Shown piece after piece: positions 7,503 to 16,102 of a DNA stretch of 64,000 nt (position 1 is the first letter of the stretch; each line of letters opens with the position of its first letter). Position numbers and translations under genes: made by a program. The DNA lies in the NCBI GenBank assembly GCA_964607135.1, contig CAZSIV010000007.1, positions 18,661-82,660 on the forward strand, read 5' to 3'. The stretch is from Metaruminococcus_A sp964607135 (lineage in GTDB: Bacteria; Bacillota; Clostridia; Oscillospirales; Ruminococcaceae). The notes beneath the pieces were generated by a model that saw only the letters and a list, made by a program, of their open reading frames with translations, made no database searches and had not been told where the DNA came from.

Positions 7503-8104
7503 TGTTCCCGTTCCACGGGCAGGACGGCGTATAGAACATACTCGTAGTACGGCGTCTCCCCCTCGACGTAGTTGATCATCGTCGCAAAAAGCTCCCCTAT
7601 GTCGGCGGACTCATACTCATAGGAAGTATAATCCGTAATTCCCTTATTCAAGGGATCCGGGTTTATAAATTGGGTTGTAATATGTCTCGTATCTTCCAGG
7701 GAAAAATCCTTGTCAACCCCCGCAAAGCAGGTCAAAATCGCATCCTGGTTTGAAAAGTCGCCGCCGTTCCAGGGCGCGACCCGGATGGTGCATTTCACCC
7801 ATTCCGTGTTGGGAAACGACTCCTTGAATTCATCAAATACCCTGCGGTCCTGCGGCTTTGCGGCGCTGCGCGCTTCCTGTTCGATTTTCCCGTCGCCCTC
7901 GTCGAATTCCAGCGTCGCCTTCACCGCGGCGTTCTGCTTTTCCCCCGACTGGGTATTCACCTCGAAGGCGATATACCGCCCGGTGGTGTTGAACTCCTGC
8001 CCCGTCGGTTCTTCGATCACGTCGGAGACCTCCGGCGTTCCCCCCGTGCAGCCGGTAAAAAGCATCACGGCCAGCAGAAACGGCAGTAGTCTTTTTGCTT
8101 TCAC
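7379..8104 (-). CDS. Predicted lipoprotein
   Basis: A 241-residue protein with a lipoprotein signal: basic start, hydrophobic LLPFLLAVMLF, and lipobox LFTGC with the cysteine near residue 19. The mature part is acidic, with no recognised domain, and ends in FPAEGYFCWEIPERTE. GTG 8104 is preferred, with GGAGGG 8 bases upstream; GTG 8113 would be too close to that site. It is probably anchored on the outside of the membrane. It lies between the two paralogous secreted proteins and upstream of the FtsX-like permease. A fragment of a second copy remains at 8769. The function is unknown. Confidence 0.75.
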   Translation of the reverse strand: MKAKRLLPFLLAVMLFTGCTGGTPEVSDVIEEPTGQEFNTTGRYIAFEVNTQSGEKQNAAVKATLEFDEGDGKIEQEARSAAKPQDRRVFDEFKESFPNTEWVKCTIRVAPWNGGDFSNQDAILTCFAGVDKDFSLEDTRHITTQFINPDPLNKGITDYTSYEYESADIGELFATMINYVEGETPYYEYVLYAVLPVEREHYLFGFTSKDLRPFSREENFEFPKEFPAEGYFCWEIPERTE

Positions 8105-8202
8105 GACAATCACCCTCCAATCAGACTCGATTCACAAAAGGAAAAACAGCGGCGCAAATTAGCTTAGAATGTCAAACTACAATCACAATTTACATCATCA
8201 GG

Positions 8203-8592
8203 TTACACTTTTACAATGGCGCCTTTCGCCACATCAAAATAATGCCCAATTATTAGCTTATCATTGTACACCGTAGTTCCTCCATAATTTGCAGTCAAAT
8301 AGCCATAAACCATACGGTTAGGATCCATTGATGAGCGCGCTATCCTTTTAGATACTACTGAACAACCTGAAAAAGCGTTTACATAAACCCAGGAATAAGT
8401 GTCAAGGCGGCCATACCGCGTATCCCCCGCCGAATAAAATTTCCATTCGAGACGCCCTCCGCCGCATTGGGAAACGCCCGGCGTCGCCAGCTCAGCAATC
8501 CCGGCAAACGCGGAAAATGCCGAACCAACCACTAAAATACCGATAACCAGTGAGGAGATGGCAATCTTCTTTATACGACTAATCTTCATCAT
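8203..8592 (-). CDS. Small secreted protein B (duplicated cassette)
   Basis: A 129-residue paralog of the protein at 6816. It has a signal peptide with likely cleavage after AFA, and a mature domain with two cysteines (QCGGGRLEW and FSGCSVV), RSSMDPNRMVYGY and a C-terminal GHYFDV. AAAGGA lies 6 bases before ATG 8592; an in-frame GTG at 8616 behind AAGGAGG is an alternative start that would lengthen the N-terminus. It shares promoter and leader sequence with copy A. Between the two paralogs, residues around the cysteines and RSSMDP are the most conserved, so these probably carry the function. A secreted bacteriocin-like or surface-acting role is only a hypothesis. Confidence 0.75.
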   Translation of the reverse strand: MMKISRIKKIAISSLVIGILVVGSAFSAFAGIAELATPGVSQCGGGRLEWKFYSAGDTRYGRLDTYSWVYVNAFSGCSVVSKRIARSSMDPNRMVYGYLTANYGGTTVYNDKLIIGHYFDVAKGAIVKV

Positions 8593-8642
8593 CTTTTGTC
8601 CTTTCTGCTTTTTCACGCCGCTGTCCTTACCTCCTTGACCCC

Positions 8643-8671
8643 ATCATACTCTAAAAAAATTAAAAATGCAA
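8643..8671 (-). promoter_or_regulatory. Sigma-A promoter of secreted protein B
   Basis: On the minus strand TTGCAT (8666-8671) and TATGAT (8643-8648) lie 17 bases apart, identical in hexamers and spacing to the promoter of copy A, while the spacer sequences differ. This conservation supports function. Confidence 0.7.
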
Positions 8672-8768
8672 CACTATTTTCTCAATTTTCCTCATTTTTT
8701 CAAAATAATTATATAATCACACAAAAATAAATCCAAATTTTCCCTTTATAACTTTGTCTTACGCCCCT

Positions 8769-8882
8769 TCACTCCGCCCGCTCGGGAATTTCCCAGCAGA
8801 GATACCCTTCTGCCGGAAACATCTTCGGAAACTCTTCTTCCCCGCTGAACGGCCGGGTATCTACCGAAGCAAGGCCAAAAAG
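8769..8882 (-). pseudogene. 3' fragment of a second lipoprotein gene
   Basis: On the minus strand this reads LFGLASVDTRPFSGEEEF, then PKMFPAEGYLCWEIPERAE and a stop (TGA at 8769-8771). It matches the C-terminus of the lipoprotein at 7379 (LFGFTSKDLRPFSREENF, FPAEGYFCWEIPERTE). The frame is intact but has no start or N-terminal part; its upstream edge falls inside the ruvX terminator hairpin. It is the truncated remainder of a tandem duplication. Confidence 0.85.
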
Positions 8883-8917
8883 AGGGGGCAGGCCGTCTTG
8901 GCCCGTCCCCTCTTTTT
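8877..8917 (-). terminator. Terminator of the pyr-ruvX operon
   Basis: An 11-bp stem, AAAAAGAGGGG (8877-8887) with CCCCTCTTTTT (8907-8917), encloses a smaller GGCC/GGCC hairpin. A- and T-runs on both sides would let it work in both directions. It overlaps the last bases of ruvX and the broken end of the lipoprotein fragment. Confidence 0.85.
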
Positions 8918-9341
8918 ATTCGTCTTTGTGATTCTTCCGGTACTCCAGATAGCTTTCCAGGATGATGGTCGCCGCCACCGCGTCGATCACTTCTTTCCTC
9001 TTTTTGCCGCGGGTATTGGTTTCGTTGAGGTAATTCGCCGCGGAAACCGTCGTAGAGCGCTCATCCCAGAGCCTGACCGGAATGGTCAGCAGCTGGGAGA
9101 GGATCTTCGCAAACTTTTCGCACTTTTCCGCCCGCTCTCCGACGGTGCCGTTCATATTTTTTGGGTGACCCACCACCACCTCCTGCACGCCGTACTCCTC
9201 CGCCGCAATCGCCACCTGCCGGATGATTTCGTTGAAATCCCGCTCGTGGATGACGCCGATCGGCGAAGCCAGAAACTCGGTGCGGTCGCAGCAGGCCAGC
9301 CCGGTGCGGGCGTCACCCAGATCAACTGCCATGATTTTCAT
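8916..9341 (-). CDS. ruvX: Putative pre-16S rRNA nuclease / Holliday junction resolvase-like RuvX (YqgF)
   Basis: A 141-residue YqgF-family protein with an RNase H fold. The N-terminal MAVDLGDARTGLA motif, VVVGHPKNMNGT, the WDERSTTV motif and the C-terminal IDAVAATIILESYL match the family, including the three acidic catalytic positions. The family processes the 5' end of 16S rRNA. ATG 9341 is chosen for its site GGAGAAGG; the longer upstream frame overlaps the preceding gene. It is the last gene of the pyr transcription unit, 59 bases after the histidine phosphatase gene, and ends inside a terminator. Confidence 0.9.
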   Translation of the reverse strand: MKIMAVDLGDARTGLACCDRTEFLASPIGVIHERDFNEIIRQVAIAAEEYGVQEVVVGHPKNMNGTVGERAEKCEKFAKILSQLLTIPVRLWDERSTTVSAANYLNETNTRGKKRKEVIDAVAATIILESYLEYRKNHKDE

Positions 9342-9400
9342 AAATCCTTCTCCATTCCGCCGCCCGCAGCGGCACGTTACAAGATGGACGCAAAGTCCCT

Positions 9401-10078
9401 TTACTTCTCCGCGCCCGGCTCGTGTTTTTTCCACCAGAGCTGTCGGGCGAAGGTTTTGGTCTCCTCGGCGAGGTGCCCGGTTTCGTTTTCGTAAATCAGC
9501 TTCGGCGTCAGCTTTTCGTCAAATTCAATCTTCGACACCGCCGTGTTGTCGCACCAGCCGGTCTGCGCAATTCCCTCTACCGGCAATCCTTTTGCAAAGG
9601 TGAGAAAATTCCGAATGGCACAGCCGTGAGAGACGACGGCGACCGTCTTCCCCGGGTTTTCCCGGACGATTTCCAGCACAGCGGCTGTGATGCGCTGGTA
9701 CACCTCTGCCATCGTCTCCCCGTTCGGGGCACGAAAGAGCCAGGGACGGTTTTCCCAGGCGTCGTTTTCCTCCGGATAATCCAGCGGGAACCGATCCCAC
9801 GCGACCCCTTCCCAGTCCCCGCCGTTGATCTCGATCAGCCCTTCCCGGACGCGGATCGGAAGGCCGTGGCTCCGGTTGACTGCTTTGGCTGTCTCCAGCG
9901 CACGGTCGAGTGGGCTGGAATAAACGGCGTCGAGCGGAAGCGTTTTCCCGTATTCGGCGAGCTGTTCGAGCTGCTTCCAGCCCATCTCGCTCACGCCGCC
10001 GTTATAATGCCCCTGGAACAGGCGTTTTTCATTCCCCTCCGCCTGGGCATGGCGTATCAGATAAACCGTCGTCACCAT
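9401..10078 (-). CDS. Histidine phosphatase family protein
   Basis: A 225-residue member of the phosphoglycerate mutase-like superfamily. The phosphohistidine motif LIRHAQAEGN lies at residues 7-16, SSPLDRALETA near 57, a central WEGVAWDRFP acidic loop, and the second catalytic histidine in VVSHGCAIR near 165. These proteins dephosphorylate small molecules such as sugar phosphates or alpha-ribazole phosphate; the substrate cannot be assigned. Its start overlaps the end of pyrD by 7 bases, so it is translated as part of the pyr operon, where a nucleotide-related substrate would fit (inference). Confidence 0.85.
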   Translation of the reverse strand: MVTTVYLIRHAQAEGNEKRLFQGHYNGGVSEMGWKQLEQLAEYGKTLPLDAVYSSPLDRALETAKAVNRSHGLPIRVREGLIEINGGDWEGVAWDRFPLDYPEENDAWENRPWLFRAPNGETMAEVYQRITAAVLEIVRENPGKTVAVVSHGCAIRNFLTFAKGLPVEGIAQTGWCDNTAVSKIEFDEKLTPKLIYENETGHLAEETKTFARQLWWKKHEPGAEK

Positions 10079-10983
10079 GGCCGCACCACCCCGACAAGGT
10101 CGCTCGCCTTTTCGATCCCGTTTTCGTCGAGATACCGGTTCAGTCCGTCGATGATCTCAACCGGCGCATAAGGGTTGGTGAAGAGGGCCGCGCCGACCTG
10201 AACGGCAGATGCGCCCGCCATCATCATTTCCACCGCATCCTTCCAAGAGGTGATCCCGCCCATCCCCACAACCGGGATCTTCACCGCGTTTGCAACCTGC
10301 CAGACCATCCGGACTGCGACCGGGAAGACCGCCGGGCCGGACAGGCCGCCCACGTTGTTCCTCAAAACCGGGCGGCGGGTCTTGATGTCGATCCGCATCC
10401 CGAGCAGGGTGTTGATCAAAGAGACTGCATCGGCCCCCTGATCCTCCACCGCCTTCGCAATCGAAACGATGTCGGTGACATTCGGGGTGAGCTTGACCAT
10501 GACCGGTTTACCAGTCGCGTCCTTCACCAGGCGGGTGATCCCCCCCGCAGCCTTTGGATCGGTTCCAAAGGCTGCGCCGCCGCATTTGACGTTCGGGCAG
10601 GAGATGTTGAGCTCGATCATATCCACGTCGGTTTCATCCAGCCGGCGGGCCATCTCGGCGTAATCCTCCGGGGTGGAGCCCGCGATATTGGCGATGATCC
10701 GCACCCCCGCCTGTTTCAGATAAGGGATTTCCTCCTTGATAAAATGCTCCACCCCCGGATTTTGCAGCCCGACCGAGTTGAGCATCCCGGCGGGCGTTTC
10801 CGCAACCCGCGGCGGAGGATTCCCATCCCGCCGCTCCAGCGTCGTCCCCTTCACCGAGATGCCGCCGAGCCGCCCGATCTCGTAGAACGCGGCGTATTCC
10901 CTTCCGTAGCCAAAGGTGCCGGATGCGGGAATGACCGGGTTTTTAAAGGACACCCCCGCGATATTTACCGATAAGTCAGCCAT
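10072..10983 (-). CDS. pyrD: Dihydroorotate dehydrogenase, class 1B catalytic subunit
   Basis: A 303-residue FMN enzyme that oxidises dihydroorotate to orotate in UMP synthesis. Characteristic segments are NPVIPASGTFGYG near the start, GNPPPRV, LNSVGLQNPG, ELNISCPNVKCGG with the class 1 catalytic cysteine, VKLTPNV, and the C-terminal FMN phosphate-binding VVGMGGI and GASAVQVGAAL. Presence of pyrK directly upstream shows that this is the NAD-linked heterotetrameric form used by anaerobes. AGGAGGGG precedes ATG. The intergenic gap to pyrK is 15 bases. Confidence 0.96.
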   Translation of the reverse strand: MADLSVNIAGVSFKNPVIPASGTFGYGREYAAFYEIGRLGGISVKGTTLERRDGNPPPRVAETPAGMLNSVGLQNPGVEHFIKEEIPYLKQAGVRIIANIAGSTPEDYAEMARRLDETDVDMIELNISCPNVKCGGAAFGTDPKAAGGITRLVKDATGKPVMVKLTPNVTDIVSIAKAVEDQGADAVSLINTLLGMRIDIKTRRPVLRNNVGGLSGPAVFPVAVRMVWQVANAVKIPVVGMGGITSWKDAVEMMMAGASAVQVGAALFTNPYAPVEIIDGLNRYLDENGIEKASDLVGVVRPW

Positions 10984-10998
10984 GAAGCGCCCCTCCTA

Positions 10999-11766
10999 TT
11001 ATAATACGATCTGTTTCGAGTCGAACACCGGGCCGTCCTTGCAGACATGCCCGAAATACTCCTGCCCGTCCATCACCATCCGGCAGGCGCAGACATAACA
11101 GGCGCCGACCCCGCAGGCCATCCGCTGTTCCATCGAAACCTGGCAGCGAATCCCCGCGTCGTCCGCAAGGCGGATGACGTTTTTCAGCATGACTTCGGGC
11201 CCGCAGGCGTAGACGACGTCCGGCCGGCCGCGGGAAAGGAGCTCCCGCAGGCCGTCGGTGACAAACCCTTTTTTCCCTTTGCTCCCGTTGTCGGTGTAGA
11301 GCAGCGTCTCCGCGCAGCAGGCTTCGAATGCGTCCTCTAAAATCACGGCGGATGTGTCCCGGAAGCCGAGGACGGCGCCGGCTCTTCCGCCAAACTGCTT
11401 CGCCAGCTCGAGCATCGGCGGTACGCCGATCCCCCCGCCGACCACCACCACCCGGTCTTTGGGATCGACAGAGAAGCCGTTGCCGAGCGGGGCGAGCAGG
11501 TCGACCTGTTCCCCTTCCTCGAACTCCGCCAGCCGTTCGGTGCCGTCCCCGCGGACTTCAAAGACCAGGCGGAGCGTTCCCGCCCTCCTGTCGATTTCGC
11601 AGATCGAAATCGGACGCCGGAGGGAAAAGCCCGGGACTTTCAGGTTGACAAACTGCCCCGGCTTTGCCGCTGCGGCGATCTCCGGGCAGGAAAGGGTGAA
11701 CGAATAAAACCCCTTTGCCAGCATTTCTTTTTCGATCAGCGGATACTTTCCAACATAGAGCGCCAT
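10999..11766 (-). CDS. pyrK: Dihydroorotate dehydrogenase electron transfer subunit
   Basis: A 255-residue FAD and 2Fe-2S protein that passes electrons from PyrD to NAD. It has a ferredoxin reductase-like FAD domain (SLRRPISICEID near residue 50), an NAD-binding part (VVVGGGIGVPPMLELA near 103) and a C-terminal cysteine cluster (CGVGACYVCACR, then HVCKDGPVF) for the iron-sulfur centre. ATG 11766 has GGAGGG before it; the upstream codons in the frame would overlap carB. It lies between carB and pyrD. Confidence 0.95.
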   Translation of the reverse strand: MALYVGKYPLIEKEMLAKGFYSFTLSCPEIAAAAKPGQFVNLKVPGFSLRRPISICEIDRRAGTLRLVFEVRGDGTERLAEFEEGEQVDLLAPLGNGFSVDPKDRVVVVGGGIGVPPMLELAKQFGGRAGAVLGFRDTSAVILEDAFEACCAETLLYTDNGSKGKKGFVTDGLRELLSRGRPDVVYACGPEVMLKNVIRLADDAGIRCQVSMEQRMACGVGACYVCACRMVMDGQEYFGHVCKDGPVFDSKQIVL

Positions 11767-11780
11767 CCTGTTCCCTCCCG

Positions 11781-14700
11781 TCAAATCTTGGTGATGTCCA
11801 CAAGCTCCACATCCTTGACCGTCTTGCCGAGGAGCAGGCAGTCCGCGACCGCGTTCGCCGTATCAAGGGAAGTCAGGCTGGCGATCGACCGCTCGACCGC
11901 CTTGCGGCGGATCTTGACGCTGTCCTTCGCCGGCTCCCTCCCCTTTTCGGAGGTGGAGATGATATAGTCGATCTTCCCGCTGTCCAGCAGGGTGATGACG
12001 TTGTTTTTCCCATCCCGATGCTTCGGCACCACATTGGTCGGGATCATGTTCTTATTCAGGGTGTTCGCCGTGCCCGGAGTCGCATAGAGGTCGAACCCGA
12101 GGGTGTTGAACTTGTCGGCGATCTTGATCAGCTCCTGCTTGTCGGAATCCCGAACCGTCATCATCACGCTGCCGGAACGCTCCATATTATAGCCGGCGGC
12201 GGTCAGCCCTTTGAGGAGCGCTTCCTGGAAGGTGTGGGCAATCCCGAGCACCTCGCCGGTGGATTTCATCTCGGGCCCTAAGTGGGTGTCCACATCGTGG
12301 AGCTTTTCAAAACTGAAAACCGGAACCTTGACGGCGACATAGCCACCCTCCGGGTAGAGCCCCGTGCCGTATCCCAGCTCCTTTAAAGAAGAGCCGAGCA
12401 TGATCTTGGTCGCCATGTCCACCATCGGCACGCCGGTGACCTTGCTGATGTAGGGCACCGTCCGGGAGGAGCGGGGATTGACTTCAATGACATAGACCAT
12501 GTCGTTGTAAACGACATACTGAACGTTGACCAGGCCGACGACATGGAGCGCCCTCGCCAGCTTACCGGTGTAGTCGACGATGATCTCCCGGATTTTTTTC
12601 GAGAGGTTCTGCGCCGGGTAGATCGAAATCGAGTCGCCCGAGTGGACGCCCGCCCGCTCGACGTGCTCCATGATGCCGGGGATCAGGTAATCCTCCCCGT
12701 CGCAGATCGCATCGACCTCGACCTCGACCCCCATCAGGTATTTGTCGATCAAGACCGGGTTTTCGATGTTGTTCCCGAGGATGATCTCCATATATTCCGT
12801 AATGTCTTTATCCGAATGGGCGATAATCATGTTCTGCCCGCCCAGGACATAAGACGGGCGCATCAGCACCGGGTAGCCCAGCTCGTTCGCGGCGCGGATC
12901 GCCTCCTCCTCCGTAAAGACGGTGTGCCCCTGCGGGCGGGGGATTCCGCACTGCTCCAACAGCTCGTCGAACCGCTCCCGGTCCTCCGCTGCGTCCACGC
13001 TGTCCGCCGAGGTGCCGAGGATGTTTGCGCCGAGCTCGTCGAGGTATTTCGCCAGCTTGATCGCGGTCTGCCCGCCGAACTGAACCACTACGCCGTAGGG
13101 CTTCTCGGTTTCCAGGATGCTGCAGACGTCCTCCTTGGTCAGCGGGTCGAAATAAAGCCGGTCGCCGGTGTCGAAGTCGGTGGAGACCGTCTCCGGGTTG
13201 TTGTTGCAGATCACCGCCTCATACCCTTCCTCTTTGAGGGCCCAGACGCAGTGGACAGAACAGTAGTCGAACTCGATCCCCTGGCCGATCCGGATCGGCC
13301 CCGACCCGAACACGACCACCTTTTTCTTCCCCGAGTCGTGTTCTTCTATAAAGCGGGCCGCCTCGTTCTCTTCGTCATAGGTCGAGTAGAAATAAGGAGT
13401 TTCGGCGGCGAACTCAGCCGCGCAGGTGTCGACCATCTTGTAAGCGGCAAACCGCGGGTTCTTGATCTTCTGCCCGGAGAGCGCCTCGATCGTCTCGTCC
13501 AGGAAGCCATACTTCTTGGCCGCCAGGTATTTCTCGTCGGTCAGCTCGCCGTCCATGAGGCTTCTCTCCATCTGGACCAGGTTGAGGAGCTTGTAGAGAA
13601 ACCAGTTGTCGATCTTGGTGATTTCGTGGATTTCCTCAGGGGAAACCCCGCGCTTCAGTGCCTCATAGACCACAAAAGACCGTTCGTCGTCACAGTCGTG
13701 GAGCTTTTCCCGGATGTATTCCGTCGTCTTGTCCTCGAGCTTTTTCAGGTTCATGGTGACGAGCCCCAGCTCCGCGCCGCGGACAGCCTTCATCATGGCC
13801 TGTTCGAAGGATGTTCCGATCGCCATGACCTCCCCGGTCGCCATCATCTGGGTGCCGAGCGCCCGTTTGGCGTAAACGAACTTTTCAAAGGGCCATTTGG
13901 GGAATTTGATGACCACATAGTCGAGCGCCGGCTCAAAGCAGGCATAGGTTTTCCCGGTGACGGCGTTGACGATCTCGTCCAGCGTATAGCCGATGGCGAT
14001 CCGGGTCGCGACCTTGGCGATCGGATATCCCGTCGCTTTCGAGGCGAGGGCGGAAGAGCGGGAGACGCGGGGGTTGACCTCGATGACCGCGTACTCGAAC
14101 GAATCCGGGTGGAGGGCAAACTGACAGTTGCAGCCCCCTTCGACCTTGAGCTCCGAAATAATGTTGATCGCCGCGGTGCGAAGCATCTGGTACTCCTTGT
14201 CGCTCAGAGTGACGGCCGGGGCGATGACGATGCTGTCGCCGGTGTGGACGCCGACCGGGTCGAAGTTCTCCATCGAGCAGACGGTAATGACGTTCCCCTT
14301 CCGGTCGCGGATCACCTCGAACTCGATCTCCTTCCAACCGGAGATGCACTTTTCGACGAGGATCTGGGTAATCGGGGAGAGGCGAAGCCCGTTTTCGGCG
14401 ATATCGCGCAGCTCCTCCTCATTGTTGACGATGCCGCCCCCGGTGCCGCCCAGGGTAAAGGCCGGACGGACGATCAGCGGGTAGCCGATCCCCTTTTCGT
14501 CGGCGAAGGCAACTGCATCCTCAATGGTGGTGACGACCCGGGAAGGGATGACCGGCTCGCCGATCGCCTCCATCGTGTCCTTGAATGCCTGGCGGTCTTC
14601 CGCCTTGTGGATGGTTTCCGGGACGGCGCCTAAGAGCTTCACCCCGTGTTCTTCCAAAAAGCCCTCTTCCGCAAGCTGCATCGAAAGGGTCAGCCCGGTC

Positions 14701-14978
14701 TGCCCGCCGAGGGTGGACAGGACGCTGTCCGGCTTTTCGATCTCGATGACCCGCTTGACGACGTCGAGGGTCAGCGGCTCGATGTAGATTTCGTCCGCCA
14801 TTGTTTTATCGGTCATAATGGTCGCCGGATTGGAGTTGATGAGGACGACCTCCAGCCCCTCCTGCTTCAGAGCGCGGCAGGCCTGCGCGCCCGCGTAGTC
14901 GAACTCGGCCGCCTGGCCGATGACGATCGGGCCGGAGCCGATGACCAGAACCTTTTTGATATCGTGACGCAGCGGCAT
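11781..14978 (-). CDS. carB: Carbamoyl-phosphate synthase large subunit
   Basis: A 1065-residue full-length large subunit that makes carbamoyl phosphate from ammonia (supplied by CarA), bicarbonate and two ATP. It shows two homologous ATP-grasp halves, each starting with a GSGPIxIGQxxEFDY segment (near residues 14 and 560), GGTGGGIVNN and the VIEVNPRVSRSSALASKATG and VIEVNPRSSRTVPYISKVTG motifs. The C-terminal allosteric domain (from about 930) carries ISTSEKGREPAKDSVKIRRK. It starts 2 bases after the carA stop, indicating tight coupling. Confidence 0.97.
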   Translation of the reverse strand: MPLRHDIKKVLVIGSGPIVIGQAAEFDYAGAQACRALKQEGLEVVLINSNPATIMTDKTMADEIYIEPLTLDVVKRVIEIEKPDSVLSTLGGQTGLTLSMQLAEEGFLEEHGVKLLGAVPETIHKAEDRQAFKDTMEAIGEPVIPSRVVTTIEDAVAFADEKGIGYPLIVRPAFTLGGTGGGIVNNEEELRDIAENGLRLSPITQILVEKCISGWKEIEFEVIRDRKGNVITVCSMENFDPVGVHTGDSIVIAPAVTLSDKEYQMLRTAAINIISELKVEGGCNCQFALHPDSFEYAVIEVNPRVSRSSALASKATGYPIAKVATRIAIGYTLDEIVNAVTGKTYACFEPALDYVVIKFPKWPFEKFVYAKRALGTQMMATGEVMAIGTSFEQAMMKAVRGAELGLVTMNLKKLEDKTTEYIREKLHDCDDERSFVVYEALKRGVSPEEIHEITKIDNWFLYKLLNLVQMERSLMDGELTDEKYLAAKKYGFLDETIEALSGQKIKNPRFAAYKMVDTCAAEFAAETPYFYSTYDEENEAARFIEEHDSGKKKVVVFGSGPIRIGQGIEFDYCSVHCVWALKEEGYEAVICNNNPETVSTDFDTGDRLYFDPLTKEDVCSILETEKPYGVVVQFGGQTAIKLAKYLDELGANILGTSADSVDAAEDRERFDELLEQCGIPRPQGHTVFTEEEAIRAANELGYPVLMRPSYVLGGQNMIIAHSDKDITEYMEIILGNNIENPVLIDKYLMGVEVEVDAICDGEDYLIPGIMEHVERAGVHSGDSISIYPAQNLSKKIREIIVDYTGKLARALHVVGLVNVQYVVYNDMVYVIEVNPRSSRTVPYISKVTGVPMVDMATKIMLGSSLKELGYGTGLYPEGGYVAVKVPVFSFEKLHDVDTHLGPEMKSTGEVLGIAHTFQEALLKGLTAAGYNMERSGSVMMTVRDSDKQELIKIADKFNTLGFDLYATPGTANTLNKNMIPTNVVPKHRDGKNNVITLLDSGKIDYIISTSEKGREPAKDSVKIRRKAVERSIASLTSLDTANAVADCLLLGKTVKDVELVDITKI

Positions 14979-14980
14979 GG

Positions 14981-16069
14981 CTATCTCCCCCTTTTCTCCA
15001 TCATGTCAATGAATCGGTCGAACAAGAACGCCGTGTCCTGCGGCCCCCCGCAGGCTTCCGGATGGAACTGCACCGTGAAGACGGGCGCTTTCAGATAACG
15101 CACCCCTTCGCAGGTGCCGTCGTTCGCATTTTTATAGTTGACTACCCCGACCGAATCCTTGATGCTGTCGGAGTCCACCGCGTAGCCGTGGTTCTGGCTG
15201 GTGACGAAGGTGCGGCCGGAATCCAGGTCGACGACCGGCTGGTTCGCCCCCCGGTGGCCGTATTTGAGCTTCCGGGTGGAGCCGCCGTTTGCGAGCGCCA
15301 TCAGCTGATGCCCTAGACAGATGCCAAAGGTGGGAAGCTTCAGCTTCATCATCTCCCGGAGATTTAAGATGGTCTCGATATTGTCCTTCGGGTCGCCCGG
15401 GCCGTTCGAGAGCATGACGCCGTCCGGCGCGAGCTCCGCGATCTGCTCCGCCGTAGTGTTGTACGGCACGACCGTCACCTCACAGCCCCGTTTGAGGAGC
15501 TCCCGCTCGATGTTGCGCTTATACCCGAAATCGAAGAGGGCGACGTGGTATTTCGCCTCCCCTTTGGCGCGGTAGGTGCGCATCTCGGGGATCGAGACGT
15601 TTTTGACCGCGTCCCGGATATAGAAATCCCGGATCTGCTCCAGCGCCGCCTGCTTGTCGGCAACCGGCTCGGTGGTCAGCATCCCGTTCATGACGCCGAA
15701 CTCCCGGATTTTCCGGGTCAGGCTGCGGGTGTCGATCCCATAAAGGCCGATCACCCCCTTTTCTTTGAGGAAGGTGTCGAGGTTATTCTCACAGCGGAAA
15801 TTAGAGGGCTTTTCGCACCATTCGCGGATGATATAGCCGCTCAGGTAGCAGCGGGCGGATTCCCCGTCGGCGCCGTTTGTACCGTAGTTCCCCACGAGCG
15901 GGAAGGTCTGGGCGACGATCTGCCCGTAATAGCTGGGATCGGTCAAGGTTTCCTGATAGCCGGTCATCCCGGTCGCAAAGACCGTTTCGCCGATGACCGT
16001 CCCCTTTGCCCCGACGCTGTATCCCTCGTAAACGCTGCCGTCCGCCAGCAGCAGGATCGCTTTTTCCAT
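14981..16069 (-). CDS. carA: Carbamoyl-phosphate synthase small subunit (glutamine amidotransferase)
   Basis: A 362-residue subunit that hydrolyses glutamine and channels ammonia to CarB. The N-terminal domain carries GYQETLTDPSYYGQIV. The class I amidotransferase domain has the nucleophile in FGICLGHQLM (Cys 251), SQNHGYAV, and the His-Glu pair in VQFHPEACGGP. ATG 16069 with GGAGG upstream is preferred over the longer frame. It lies 33 bases after pyrF. Confidence 0.96.
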   Translation of the reverse strand: MEKAILLLADGSVYEGYSVGAKGTVIGETVFATGMTGYQETLTDPSYYGQIVAQTFPLVGNYGTNGADGESARCYLSGYIIREWCEKPSNFRCENNLDTFLKEKGVIGLYGIDTRSLTRKIREFGVMNGMLTTEPVADKQAALEQIRDFYIRDAVKNVSIPEMRTYRAKGEAKYHVALFDFGYKRNIERELLKRGCEVTVVPYNTTAEQIAELAPDGVMLSNGPGDPKDNIETILNLREMMKLKLPTFGICLGHQLMALANGGSTRKLKYGHRGANQPVVDLDSGRTFVTSQNHGYAVDSDSIKDSVGVVNYKNANDGTCEGVRYLKAPVFTVQFHPEACGGPQDTAFLFDRFIDMMEKRGR

Positions 16070-16102
16070 AGTTACCTCCGTTTTTATCAAAACCGGCGCC
16101 GT

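Larger units (their letters stand above)
8593..8882 (-). repeat. Duplicated block, copy B
   Basis: This copy of the block at 7197-7502 contains the leader and promoter of secreted protein B and a lipoprotein 3' fragment. Similarity runs through the promoter, an AT-rich spacer and about 37 codons, and then stops abruptly where the ruvX terminator stem begins (about 8880). Confidence 0.75.

Noticed and set aside
12543..14633. Long plus-strand open frame of 696 codons opposite carB
   Set aside because: It is antisense to a certain gene, has a composition typical of the reverse complement of GC-rich codons (Arg, Asp, Val, Leu, His runs) and has no family motif.
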